Shown here: one piece after another, positions 54,470 to 63,484 of the stretch
How positions within the stretch are numbered: position 1 is the first letter of the stretch
Layout of the letters: each line of letters begins with the position of its first letter
DNA from: Aquaspirillum sp. LM1
Lineage (GTDB): Bacteria > Pseudomonadota > Gammaproteobacteria > Burkholderiales > Aquaspirillaceae
Assembly (NCBI RefSeq): GCF_002002905.1
Contig: NZ_CP019509.1
Location: forward strand, 620,001-684,000
Direction: 5' to 3'
Length of the DNA stretch: 64,000 nt
The notes under the pieces: generated by a model
The model's input: the letters and a program-made list of their open reading frames with translations, nothing else
What the model was told of the DNA's origin: nothing
Databases searched by the model: none
Position numbers and translations under genes: made by a program

Positions 54470-56503
54470 TTAGCGCTGGTGCAGGAGGCGATGGTCTGCT
54501 TCTACCCGCCGGGTAATCAGCTCCACCAACAGATGGCGCGCCAGATAGTCGGAAGCCACCGGTGTCAAATGGCCATAATCCCATGTGGTGATCCCCGTCT
54601 GGCGATCCTCGCCAATACGGGTCAGGCAGCCATCGGCATTGCAAAACACCGGCAGCGCATCGGCAAAGGCGATGTCTTCTCCGTTGCCAAAGTAGTGCTT
54701 CAGCGTGAGGTTAGTTTGGTGCACATTGATATCCACCCCCATCCAGGTGCGTTCGGGTGTATTAACCCATAGTTTACGCATGACCAGATTGGGTAAATCC
54801 ATACGCCAATGTGGCGTAGGACCCACAATAATCACCTTTTTCACGCCATATCCTTGCAGAATCTGGCCCATCCGGTACAGCGTGGCCCCATCATGTTTAG
54901 CACTTTGTGCCATCACGACCACATCCGGCTGGGTTTGGCGAATGGTTTCGATGGCAAACCAGTTAGAGCGGGCACAATGATCACGGCTAGAATCAGATCC
55001 CACCAGCGTGGGGGCGCACTCCGAACTGGCCACCTGCAAGATTTGCCATTGCTTTGGCATGTTCTCACGCAGCCCTGAATACAACTGCTGGGCATGTGAG
55101 TCACCCCAAATCAACACAGCGCGAGGGTGTTTTTTGTCGCGCACATAGCATGCTGGAGCAATGTGGTTTAGCGGTACCCGATTAGCATGCCCCTGGCGGC
55201 GCTGATCCAGGTTATAGAAGTTGCATTCGTTACGGTAGTTTTCCAGCATATTGGTGGCGGTAAAATACTGCCACTGCGGTGAGTCATTTTCAAAATAAGC
55301 CGCAAAGCTGTGTTTGCCAGGTTCACGATAGCCATAACCATCCCACCCCTTTTGTTGGTAACACACATACCCGGCCAGGCCAAGTAATAGCATCAACCCT
55401 AATAATACCCAGGCTTTGGTATACGTGGTGTGCCCATGGCGCAAGGGTTTTTCAATCAGCTGGACGCTGACCCAGGATAAAAAGACACATAGCGCCATCA
55501 GCTGCAAGGTTTCAAACGGTGAGATTTCTTCACCCAGGATATGGATGAAAGCCAGCATCGGCCAGTGCCACAAATACAAGGGAAAACTGATCAAGCCAAA
55601 CCAGACCACCCACCGGTGTGACAGGAACACCCGGTTGATCCAGGATTGGTCCCCTGCGGCAATCAGGAGTGCGCAGCCCAAAGTTGGAAACAATGGCCAG
55701 GGGCCAGGAAAGTTGGTGTGCTCATTAATCAGGAAAAACCCTAATCCGATCAAGGTCAATCCTGTTATCGATGCCAGATTCTGCCAGTAGGCAGAGCGCG
55801 TGGACGGTAGCCATTGTGGCTTGAACTGGGTTAAGCAGGCCAGGATGGCGCCTATCAACAATTCCCAGGCACGGGTAAGCGGCGCATAAAACGCCATACT
55901 CAGATCATATTGGCTGATAAGCAGATTAAATGTGAAGGAGGCGATGGCGAGCCCCAGAGTCAGCTTGAGCAAATTCAGCCGGAGGCGCCAGCCCAGATAC
56001 AAGATGACTGGCCAGGCAATATAAAACTGTTCTTCAATTCCCAGCGACCATAAATGCAGTAGTGGCTTATTCTCTGCAGCTTTTTCGAAATAACCACTTT
56101 CCCGCCAGAGCATAAAATTAGACAGAAAGAGCGAGCCCCCTACAATATGCTTGCCCAACTGTTTGTATTCATCACTCAATAACAAAAACCAGCCAGCAAT
56201 ATGGCAAGAGGCCATCACTGCCAATAAAACTGGAAAAATCCGTCTGATTCGTCGGTCGTAGAAATCCATCAGATTAAACTGATGCTTCTCCAGGCCCGCC
56301 AGTAGGATGGTGGTGATCAAAAACCCGGAAATCACAAAGAAAATATCAACGCCAATAAATCCCCCTTTAAACCATTTGGGGTAGGCGTGAAAAATAACGA
56401 CGGATAACACGGCCAATGCACGCAAGCCATCAATATCCGGGCGATACGTAGGGTGAGGTATTATAGGATGGGAGGGGAGGGTGTAAGCCGGAGTGTGGTT
56501 CAT
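54470..56503 (-). CDS. acyltransferase 3 with C-terminal SGNH domain (OafA-like)
   Basis: 677 residues. Transfers acetyl or other acyl groups to O-antigen, peptidoglycan or another surface glycan. N-terminal AT3 domain with ten to eleven helices (YRPDIDGLRALAVLSVVIFHAYP, catalytic His; GFIGVDIFFVISGFLITT), then a periplasmic SGNH hydrolase-like domain from about 430 (WGDSHA with Ser; final DYGHLTPVAS with Asp/His). Stands alone. A 16-bp palindrome lies ~180 bp upstream. Confidence 0.93.
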   Translation of the reverse strand: MNHTPAYTLPSHPIIPHPTYRPDIDGLRALAVLSVVIFHAYPKWFKGGFIGVDIFFVISGFLITTILLAGLEKHQFNLMDFYDRRIRRIFPVLLAVMASCHIAGWFLLLSDEYKQLGKHIVGGSLFLSNFMLWRESGYFEKAAENKPLLHLWSLGIEEQFYIAWPVILYLGWRLRLNLLKLTLGLAIASFTFNLLISQYDLSMAFYAPLTRAWELLIGAILACLTQFKPQWLPSTRSAYWQNLASITGLTLIGLGFFLINEHTNFPGPWPLFPTLGCALLIAAGDQSWINRVFLSHRWVVWFGLISFPLYLWHWPMLAFIHILGEEISPFETLQLMALCVFLSWVSVQLIEKPLRHGHTTYTKAWVLLGLMLLLGLAGYVCYQQKGWDGYGYREPGKHSFAAYFENDSPQWQYFTATNMLENYRNECNFYNLDQRRQGHANRVPLNHIAPACYVRDKKHPRAVLIWGDSHAQQLYSGLRENMPKQWQILQVASSECAPTLVGSDSSRDHCARSNWFAIETIRQTQPDVVVMAQSAKHDGATLYRMGQILQGYGVKKVIIVGPTPHWRMDLPNLVMRKLWVNTPERTWMGVDINVHQTNLTLKHYFGNGEDIAFADALPVFCNADGCLTRIGEDRQTGITTWDYGHLTPVASDYLARHLLVELITRRVEADHRLLHQR

Positions 56504-56852
56504 CGCGTGCCGCTGTTTTGCCTAAAATACACGCCATCAAACGGGTGTACTGGATTAACAACAATAGTGCACGCAAGTCAATACTGACGCTAATGCCGTA
56601 AATAAAGATTCAAGCGCAGTTCAGTCAGCACTTGTAGGAATGCCACATCATGTTGTTCAGTCTGTCAGCGTGCTACCACCAAATTGAAACGCTCGTTTCA
56701 GAGCATTAGATACAATTATATTCAACGGTAGCCTGTTTGCCTAGCAGAAATTAAGTAATTCTACGTGTTTTGTTGTTATGTGGTGCAATACAAGTATATA
56801 TACGGGTATGTCAACTACGCGCCATTACACCACACATGCAACTTACTGCTCA
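56504..56852. other. AT-rich intergenic region
   Basis: No gene supported. It contains the palindrome at 56685-56700 and AT-rich promoter-like DNA for the acyltransferase. Confidence 0.6.
56685..56700. promoter_or_regulatory. 16-bp palindrome, TetR-type operator-like
   Basis: TGAAACG-CT-CGTTTCA is perfectly symmetric. It lies between the outer-membrane factor gene end and the acyltransferase start. No tetR gene is in view. Confidence 0.45.
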
Positions 56853-58232
56853 TCACTGCTGCCAGCCGCCGCCCAGCGCCTTGTACAGCGTCAGGCCGCT
56901 TTGCAGGCTGTCAAAGCGTGACTGGGCGCGGCTGTCGCGGCTGGCCACCCAGCTGCGCTGCACACTGAGCAGGCTGAGCTGATCCAGGCTGCCAATGCGC
57001 AGCTTGCCCTGGCTCAGGCGCAGGCTGCGTTCGGCGGCGTCCTGGGCACGGGCCAGCGCGGCATCGCGCTCTTGCTGGCGTGCCCAGCCCTCCAGCGCGT
57101 CCTCACCTTCTTTCAGCGCCGTCAGCACACTGCTGCGGTAGGTTGCGGTCAGTTCGTCGCGCCGGGCGGCGTTGCGTTGCAGGCTGGCGTTCAACTGGCC
57201 GCCATCCCACAGCGGCGCGCTCAGCCCGGCAAGCAAGGAGGCGGCCAGCCCAGCCGGGCCGCTGCCCGCTGCCGACCAGGCGCTGCGCGCGCTAAGCGTC
57301 AGCCGGGGAAAAAATGCCGCCCTGGCCGCGTCCACATTGGCATCGGCGGCGGCCAGATTGGCCTCGGCCTGGCGAATATCGGGCCGACGGGTGAGCAAGC
57401 TGGCCGGCTGGCTGAGCGCCGGCAGCGCCGGCTGAATATCCGCCAGCGCCACGCTGCGCGCCTGAAACCCTTGCGGCGGCTGGCCGACCAGCATCGCCAG
57501 CGCGGTCAGTGCGGCGTAGCGCTGGGCCAGCAGGCTGGCGCGAGCGGCCTGTAGGGTGGCCAGCAATTGCTCTTGCTGGCTGAGATCCAGCGCCGATGCG
57601 CTGCCCACTCGCAGCCGGCCTTGCAGCCCGGTCAGAATCTGCCCGGCCAGGGTGATGTCATCCTGATTCAGCGCCACCCGCTCATCCAGCAGGCACAAGC
57701 GGAAGTACGCACTGGCCACATCGGTTTCCAGCACCAGCCGGCTGGCTTGGGCGGCAAACTGGCTGGCGGCCAGATCAGCCTGCGCGGCGCGGCTGCCCGC
57801 CGCCAGACGGCCCCATAGGTCTACTTCATACGCCAGGCTGATGCCGGCCTGCCAGCTTTCACTGTGGCTGTCCTGGCCGGCCAGGCGGCTCTGGCTGCTG
57901 CTGCGTGAGCCATCCGCGCTCAATTGCGGCAGCCGGCTGCCTTCGGTGCCGGCCAGGGTGGCGCGCGCCTGTGCCACCCGGCTGAGCGCCGCTTGCCAGC
58001 CAGGATTGTCTGCCAGCGCCAGCGCCTGCAAACGCAGCAGTTCCGGGCTGGCGTACGCCGACCAGCCGGGTGCCTGAAGCGCAGGGGCAGGCAGCGCCGC
58101 TTGCCACTGGCTGGCCGGCATGGCCGGTTTGACCAGCGGTGCCACCTGGCTGCCGCAGGCAGTCAGCGCCGCCAGTGGCAGCAACAAGGTCAGACGGGGG
58201 AGCCAGGAAGGTGTCAGCATGATGGAGGTCAT
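56853..58232 (-). CDS. outer-membrane factor lipoprotein (NodT/OprM-type)
   Basis: 459 residues. Lipobox LTACGS near residue 23-28 marks a lipid-anchored channel. Two OEP repeats with long helices follow. Located 57 bp after macB in the same direction, it completes a MacAB-type tripartite efflux pump. Close in plan to OprM/NodT proteins. Confidence 0.93.
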   Translation of the reverse strand: MTSIMLTPSWLPRLTLLLPLAALTACGSQVAPLVKPAMPASQWQAALPAPALQAPGWSAYASPELLRLQALALADNPGWQAALSRVAQARATLAGTEGSRLPQLSADGSRSSSQSRLAGQDSHSESWQAGISLAYEVDLWGRLAAGSRAAQADLAASQFAAQASRLVLETDVASAYFRLCLLDERVALNQDDITLAGQILTGLQGRLRVGSASALDLSQQEQLLATLQAARASLLAQRYAALTALAMLVGQPPQGFQARSVALADIQPALPALSQPASLLTRRPDIRQAEANLAAADANVDAARAAFFPRLTLSARSAWSAAGSGPAGLAASLLAGLSAPLWDGGQLNASLQRNAARRDELTATYRSSVLTALKEGEDALEGWARQQERDAALARAQDAAERSLRLSQGKLRIGSLDQLSLLSVQRSWVASRDSRAQSRFDSLQSGLTLYKALGGGWQQ

Positions 58233-58289
58233 TTCAAAAAAGTGAGTCTGTTCGGGGCAAGCCGGTCTGCCGGGATGGGCAACGCCAGC

Positions 58290-60221
58290 TCACTCCGATG
58301 CCAGCGCCTGCACCGGGTCCATTTGTGCGGCCTTGCGTGCGGGCAGGTAGCCAAACAGGCAGCCGGTGGCAAAGGCGCAGGAAAACGCCAGCACCGCTGG
58401 CCAGGGCGAAAACGCCACGCTGACCCCGGCGCTGCCGGCCAGCAGCGCGCTGATCAGGCCAAGCACAATGCCCAGCGCGCCGCCCACCCCGCACACCACA
58501 ATCGCCTCGATATTGAATTGCAGCAAAATATCGCGCATGCGCGCACCTGTGGCCATGCGCACGCCGATTTCGCGGGTGCGCTCGGTCACCGACACCAGCA
58601 TGATGTTCATCACGCCAATGCCGCCCACCAGCAGCGAAATGGCCGCCACCGAGCCCAGCAGCACGGTCAGGGTGTTTTGCGTTTCGCTGGCGGTTTCCAG
58701 AATCGACGCGGTGTTGCGCACCTGAAAATCCTCGGTCTGGTGGCGGGCCAGCAGGCGTTCGCGCACGGCGCTTTCCACCGCGTCAATCTGCTCGACATCT
58801 TTTACCCGCACAGTCACCGAACTGGCGTACTGCTTGCCAAAAATCCGCATGAAGCCGGTGGTCAGCGGCACCAGCACCACATCGTCCTGGTCGCTGCCAA
58901 ACGGGGTGGCCCCTTTGGCCCCCAGCACGCCCACCACCTCAAACGGCACATTTTTCACCAGCACATAGCGGCCCAGCGGCGAGCGGCCATCAGGAAACAG
59001 CGTGCTGGCCACCGTGCTGCCCAGCACAATCACCGGGGCGTAGCTGTTCAGGTCGGTCTGGCTGAAAAACAGCCCTTCGGCCATTGGCCAGTCGCGCACA
59101 CTGGGGTAGCTGGGCCACACGCCTTTCACCTGGGTGCGGTAGTCCAGATTGCCCACCCGCAAGGTGACGCTGCTGCCGCGTTCTGGCGACACCGCTTCCA
59201 CGCCGGGCAGGGTTTGCAGCGCTTCGGTGTCCGCCAGGGTCAGCGAGGCCAGCTCACCACTGGGGCGCACCCCCGGCGCACCGGGGCGCACCAGCAGCAG
59301 ATTGGTGCCCATGGCGGAAATCCGCGCCAGCACCTCCTGCTTGCCGCCATCGCCAATCGCCATCATCGCCACCACCGCTGCCACGCCGATGATGACCCCG
59401 AGCAAGGTCAGCACGGTGCGAAACACATTGGCGCGCAGTGCGGTGAACGCCATGCTCAGTGACTCGCCCAGTTCGGCCCGCAACGAGGGCTGGCCAGAAG
59501 GCGGGCGCGGCGGTGGCGGCGCGCTGCTGCGCGGGGCCGGGCCGCTGTCGGATTCAACCTGGCCATCGCGCAGACGCACAATCCGTTCCGCGTGACGGGC
59601 AATGTCCAGATCGTGGGTAATCAGGATGATGGTGCGGCCTTCGCTGTGCAGTTGCTTGAGCAGCGCCAGCACATCCTGGCCGCTGCGGGTGTCCAGCGCG
59701 CCAGTGGGTTCGTCGGCCAGCACCACCGGCGCATCGTTGATCAGTGCGCGGGCAATCGATACCCGCTGCTGCTGACCGCCAGACAGCTGCGATGGACGAT
59801 GGTCGGCGCGCTCGGCCAGACCCAGCTTGCCCAGCAGGATGCGCGCCCGCTGCTGGCGGTCGGCCAGCGTCAGGCCGGCGTAAATGGCTGGCAGCGCTAC
59901 ATTGTCTGCTGCGGTGGCGGTGGTAATCAGGTTATAGCGCTGGAACACAAAGCCAAACGTATCGCGGCGCAGGCTGGCCAGGGTGTCGGCGTCCAGTGTG
60001 CTGACATCCTGGCCGTTCACCCGGTATACCCCGTCACTGGGCCGGTCCAGGCAGCCCAGCACATTCATCAGCGTGGACTTGCCGCAGCCGGACGGCCCGA
60101 GCAGGGCCACAAACTCACCTTGCTGGAGCGTCAGCGTGATGCCGTCCAGCGCCCGCACTTCGCTGTCACCGTTCGGGTAGCGGCGCGACACGCCGGCCAG
60201 TTCAATCAGCGGCGCGCTCAC
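58290..60221 (-). CDS. macB: MacB ABC transporter (ATPase-permease fusion)
   Basis: 643 residues from GTG 60221, overlapping the macA stop (GTGA). ATPase domain: GPSGCGKST, LSGGQQQR, VVLADEPTGALD. Then an N-terminal membrane helix (about 265-290), a large periplasmic domain and three C-terminal helices with TERTREIGVRMATGAR. Exports macrolides, toxins or peptides from the periplasm. The long frame reading upstream to 60449 overlaps macA out of phase and is not used. Confidence 0.96.
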   Translation of the reverse strand: MSAPLIELAGVSRRYPNGDSEVRALDGITLTLQQGEFVALLGPSGCGKSTLMNVLGCLDRPSDGVYRVNGQDVSTLDADTLASLRRDTFGFVFQRYNLITTATAADNVALPAIYAGLTLADRQQRARILLGKLGLAERADHRPSQLSGGQQQRVSIARALINDAPVVLADEPTGALDTRSGQDVLALLKQLHSEGRTIILITHDLDIARHAERIVRLRDGQVESDSGPAPRSSAPPPPRPPSGQPSLRAELGESLSMAFTALRANVFRTVLTLLGVIIGVAAVVAMMAIGDGGKQEVLARISAMGTNLLLVRPGAPGVRPSGELASLTLADTEALQTLPGVEAVSPERGSSVTLRVGNLDYRTQVKGVWPSYPSVRDWPMAEGLFFSQTDLNSYAPVIVLGSTVASTLFPDGRSPLGRYVLVKNVPFEVVGVLGAKGATPFGSDQDDVVLVPLTTGFMRIFGKQYASSVTVRVKDVEQIDAVESAVRERLLARHQTEDFQVRNTASILETASETQNTLTVLLGSVAAISLLVGGIGVMNIMLVSVTERTREIGVRMATGARMRDILLQFNIEAIVVCGVGGALGIVLGLISALLAGSAGVSVAFSPWPAVLAFSCAFATGCLFGYLPARKAAQMDPVQALASE

Positions 60222-61426
60222 ATCGGGCCTCCTGGCGGTGGCATGCCGCTGCTGGGTTTTTTGCTGCTGGCGCTGCTGTCCGCCGGTTTGCCCGACTTGC
60301 CAGGCTTGGTCGCCTTGCCATCGCTGACAATCAGCACGTCGCCAGCCTGCAGGCCGCTGGCAATGGCGGCTTCGGTGCGGCTGGCCAGCGCCACCTTGAC
60401 TTTGCGTTGCGCCACCCCTTGTCCGCTCAGCACCCGCGCGCCGTACCACGCGCCGCCTTCGCCCAGCGGACGCAGCGCCGACAATGGCACAAGCGGCAGG
60501 TTCTCGGCCCGGCCCAGCACAAAGAAGGTTTGTGTGGTCATGCTGGTCATCAACTGGCGGGCGCGGTTGTCGATATCAATCAGCACGGTAAACAGCACCA
60601 CATCGTTGACTTTTTCCGGGGTGGGCAAAATCTGCCGGACCGTGCTCTGATAACGCTGCTCGGCGTGGCCCAGCGTGGTGAAATACACCGGCATGCCGGC
60701 CTTGAGCTGGGGAATATCCGCTTCGGCCACCTGGGCATTCACCGTCATCACCTCCAGATTGGCAATCCGCATCAGGGTGGGCGCTTGTTGTGATGAATTC
60801 ACCGTCTGGCCCTTGAACACCGGTTGTGACACCACCACCCCGCTCATTGGCGCATAAATCTTGGTGTAGCCCAGATTGGCCTCGTCACCTTGCAAGGTAG
60901 ATTCCGCCTTGTCGATCTGCGCCACCAGCGATGCCAGCGCTGCTTGCGCCTGCACCACGGCGGCGTCAGCAGCGTCGGCGGCTTCCTGGCTGCCCGCGCC
61001 CAGGCTGAGCAGCTCATGGCTGCGGGTTTTTTGTACTTCGGCCAGTTGCCATACCGACTGCTGACGGGCGCGCTGCGCCTGCAGGTCGCGCAGGCTGGCC
61101 CGGTCGGCGGCTACGCGGGTGGCGTACACCGTTGGGTCGATTTCTGCCAGCAACTGACCTTTTTTGACGGTATCGCCAATCTTGACGTGCAATTCGCGTA
61201 ACTGCCCGGACACCTGAGTGCCCACATCGACATAGTCTTTGGGCTGTACATTGCCCAGTGCCGTGACCACTTTTTCCAGCGTGCCCAGCGCCACCGTGTG
61301 GGTAACGTAGGCGGGTTGGCTATGGCTGCCCCACTGGCGGTAGGCCAGCCCGGCCACCAGCAGCACGGCCAGCGCCAGCACTGGCCAGCGCAGACGGTGC
61401 AGCAGCGGCTTGATTGCAACTTTCAC
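60218..61426 (-). CDS. macA: MacA periplasmic adaptor
   Basis: 402 residues from GTG 61426 (GGAGG 8 bases upstream). Membrane helix (about 14-32), lipoyl half (VQPKDYVDVGTQVSGQLREL), coiled-coil hairpin (about 100-185), lipoyl half (IYAPMSGVVVSQPV), barrel domains, and a C-terminal Lys/Ser/Pro tail. First gene of macA-macB-outer-membrane factor. Confidence 0.95.
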   Translation of the reverse strand: MKVAIKPLLHRLRWPVLALAVLLVAGLAYRQWGSHSQPAYVTHTVALGTLEKVVTALGNVQPKDYVDVGTQVSGQLRELHVKIGDTVKKGQLLAEIDPTVYATRVAADRASLRDLQAQRARQQSVWQLAEVQKTRSHELLSLGAGSQEAADAADAAVVQAQAALASLVAQIDKAESTLQGDEANLGYTKIYAPMSGVVVSQPVFKGQTVNSSQQAPTLMRIANLEVMTVNAQVAEADIPQLKAGMPVYFTTLGHAEQRYQSTVRQILPTPEKVNDVVLFTVLIDIDNRARQLMTSMTTQTFFVLGRAENLPLVPLSALRPLGEGGAWYGARVLSGQGVAQRKVKVALASRTEAAIASGLQAGDVLIVSDGKATKPGKSGKPADSSASSKKPSSGMPPPGGPM

Positions 61427-61733
61427 GGTGAGGTCCTCCAGGAAAACCCCCTGTGCCAGGGGGCGGTTCCCCTCGGCAGGCACCGCACGGCAGGCGTATC
61501 TGGGCAAGGGGACAAGATGAGGTATTGAAACAGCGGGATGTGTCGGCAGGGTGTCAGCCGGGCGGGGTTTTGTAACGTAGTGTAACCGGTAAGTTAAATG
61601 CAGTTAGGGTGCTTGGCCCATTCCATTACACACAAGTAGCCAGTCGCTTTAAGATACGGGCCTTTCTCGCCAACGAGCGCCGCCATGGACTGGGCAGAAG
61701 AAGAATTAAAAACCCTGAACCTGGATGACGCTA

Positions 61734-62005
61734 GTAGCCAGTCACGTTGAAACACGAGGGTACCTGCGAGCAAGCCGACGTCGGATGTCTTGCTTTATTT
61801 ATTTCAACACAACATCTTGATTTGACACAGCGAACCATCCGCCGCACCCCACCGCGTCATTCCCGCGCAGGCGGGAATCCAGGGGCATCCACAGCGCGCT
61901 GACTATCCGACAACGCTCAACACCCACAGCGCACGCTGTAGCTCGGTCTGGGTTCCCGCCTGCGCGGGAACGACACGTCAGGTGAAACGCATGCCGAAAG
62001 CGGTC
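61734..62005 (-). mobile_element. MITE family A copy 3 (inverted)
   Basis: Begins GTAGCCAGTCACGTTGAAAC next to TA of the target; dRS3 cores at 61859-61878 and 61952-61971. It is the reverse complement of copy 1 over nearly all its length, but its far end is replaced by the IS630 left end. Confidence 0.8.
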
Positions 62006-62088
62006 TAGCTGCCAGTCACGATGATATGAACAGATAATAGGCACAGCTGCTGCATACAGGACGGCACAACCCCGCTGAGGAAACCACC

Positions 62089-62553
62089 ATGCCCACCATC
62101 AAGTATCGTGTCACGTTGACAGATGACGAAGTCGAAATGCTGGAAGCCATACTGTGCAAGGGCAAGTGCGCAGCGCGCAAGCAAACGCGGGCCAGGATAC
62201 TGCTGAAGGCGGCAGCGGGCTGTAAGGATACGGCGATCATGGAAGCCCTGGCCGTGTCCGCCACCATGATCCACCACACCCGGCAACGATGTGTCGAAGA
62301 AGGCGTCGAAGCCGCGTTGAGCGATAGACCGCGTCCTGGAAAAGCACCGAAATTGACGGATAAGCAATGCGCCCATGTGATTGCCACCGCCTGTACCCCA
62401 CCTCCCGCCGGACATGACCACTGGACCTTGCGTCTGTTGGCCGACAAGGTCGTACAACTGGGATACGCCGATTCGTTCAGTCACGAAACGGTGCGTCGGC
62501 TTTTAAAAAAACACCTTAAAACCGTGGCAGGTGCAGGAGTGGTGTATTCCTGA
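62089..62553 (+). CDS. IS630 transposase, upstream frame (DNA-binding part)
   Basis: 154 residues with helix-turn-helix DNA-binding motifs (CAARKQTRARILLKAAAG, ALAVSATMIHHTRQRC, YADSFSHETVRRLLKK). The catalytic DDE part is in the next frame. A run of seven A (62505-62511) just before the frames overlap is a likely site of ribosomal or transcriptional slippage: skipping one A gives LLKNTLKPWQVQEWCIPE, the family sequence. Confidence 0.85.
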   Translation: MPTIKYRVTLTDDEVEMLEAILCKGKCAARKQTRARILLKAAAGCKDTAIMEALAVSATMIHHTRQRCVEEGVEAALSDRPRPGKAPKLTDKQCAHVIATACTPPPAGHDHWTLRLLADKVVQLGYADSFSHETVRRLLKKHLKTVAGAGVVYS

Positions 62554-63202
62554 GGTCGGCGCCGAATTTGTTGCGCCGATGGAAGATCTGCTTGATTTGT
62601 ACGCAGAACCCTATGATCCGGCACGCCCGGTCATCTGCTTCGACGAAAGCCCGAAGCAACTGATTGGTGAGGTGCGTGAACCCATACCGCCACAACCCAG
62701 CGCGCCCGCTCGTCAGGATACTGAATACAAGCGCAACGGCGTGCGCAATCTGATGATGATCTGCGAACCGAAGCGGGGCTGGCGGGATGTACTGATCATG
62801 CAGCGCCGCACCAAGATCGACTTTGCTCACGCCATGCAGCACATCGTCGAATGCTACCCGGACGCGGAAGTGATTCGGGTTGTTCTGGACAACCTGAACA
62901 CCCACAAAACAGCCTCTCTCTACGAAGCGTTTCAGCCAGAAGAAGCCCGCGCCATTGCCAGGAAGCTGGAGTTTCACTACACCCCCAAGCATGGCAGCTG
63001 GCTCAACATCGCTGAGCTTGAGCTGGCGGTGCTGTCTAACATGTGTTTGTCGCAACGTATCGCCGATGAAGAAATGCTGCGACGCGAGGTTGAGGCCAAT
63101 GTGCGTGAACGCAACGCCAACGCCATCCCCGTCAAGTGGAAGTTCTCCACTCAGGATGCCCGGCGTAAGCTTGCTCGTCTTTATCCTCGCGTTTCAACGT
63201 GA
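62531..63202 (+). CDS. IS630 transposase, downstream frame (DDE catalytic part)
   Basis: 223 residues (from about the overlap). Contains all three catalytic motifs: CFDESPKQL, VVLDNLNTHKTASLYEAF and the final YTPKHGSWLNIAELELAVL. Expressed probably only as a fusion with the upstream frame; if the shift is not programmed, the element is dead. Confidence 0.85.
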   Translation: MQEWCIPEVGAEFVAPMEDLLDLYAEPYDPARPVICFDESPKQLIGEVREPIPPQPSAPARQDTEYKRNGVRNLMMICEPKRGWRDVLIMQRRTKIDFAHAMQHIVECYPDAEVIRVVLDNLNTHKTASLYEAFQPEEARAIARKLEFHYTPKHGSWLNIAELELAVLSNMCLSQRIADEEMLRREVEANVRERNANAIPVKWKFSTQDARRKLARLYPRVST

Positions 63203-63212
63203 CTGGCTACTA

Positions 63213-63484
63213 GTAGCCAGTCACCATGATCTGAATCGACTGACAGGCGACTCGACCGCTTTCGGCATGAGTTTCACCTCAGGTGTCGTTCCCGCGAAGG
63301 CGGGAACCCAGACCGCGCCACAGCGGGCGCGGTGGGCATGGCGCAGGTAAGCGCTCGTGAGAACTCACCCCGCTGTGCGCTGTGGACACGCCTGGATTCC
63401 CGCCTGCGCGGGAATGACGCGGTGGGGCGCGGCGAGTGGTTCGTCGTGGAACGTGAGCCATCGTGTTTCAACGTGACTGGCTAC
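63213..63484 (+). mobile_element. MITE family A copy 4 (272 bp, complete)
   Basis: Ends GTAGCCAGTCACCATGATC and GTTTCAACGTGACTGGCTAC, flanked by TA on both sides (63211-63212, 63485-63486). dRS3 cores at 63288-63307 and 63396-63415 in opposite senses. The cleanest copy for defining the family. Confidence 0.85.

Larger units (their letters stand above)
62008..63210 (+). mobile_element. IS630-family insertion sequence
   Basis: About 1.2 kb. Left end GCTGCCAGTCACGATGATATG and right end (reverse complement) GTAGCCAGTCACGTTGAAAC, flanked by TA dinucleotides (62006-62007, 63211-63212) as expected for IS630 insertion. It carries a transposase in two overlapping frames. MITE A copies share these ends. 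Confidence 0.82.
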
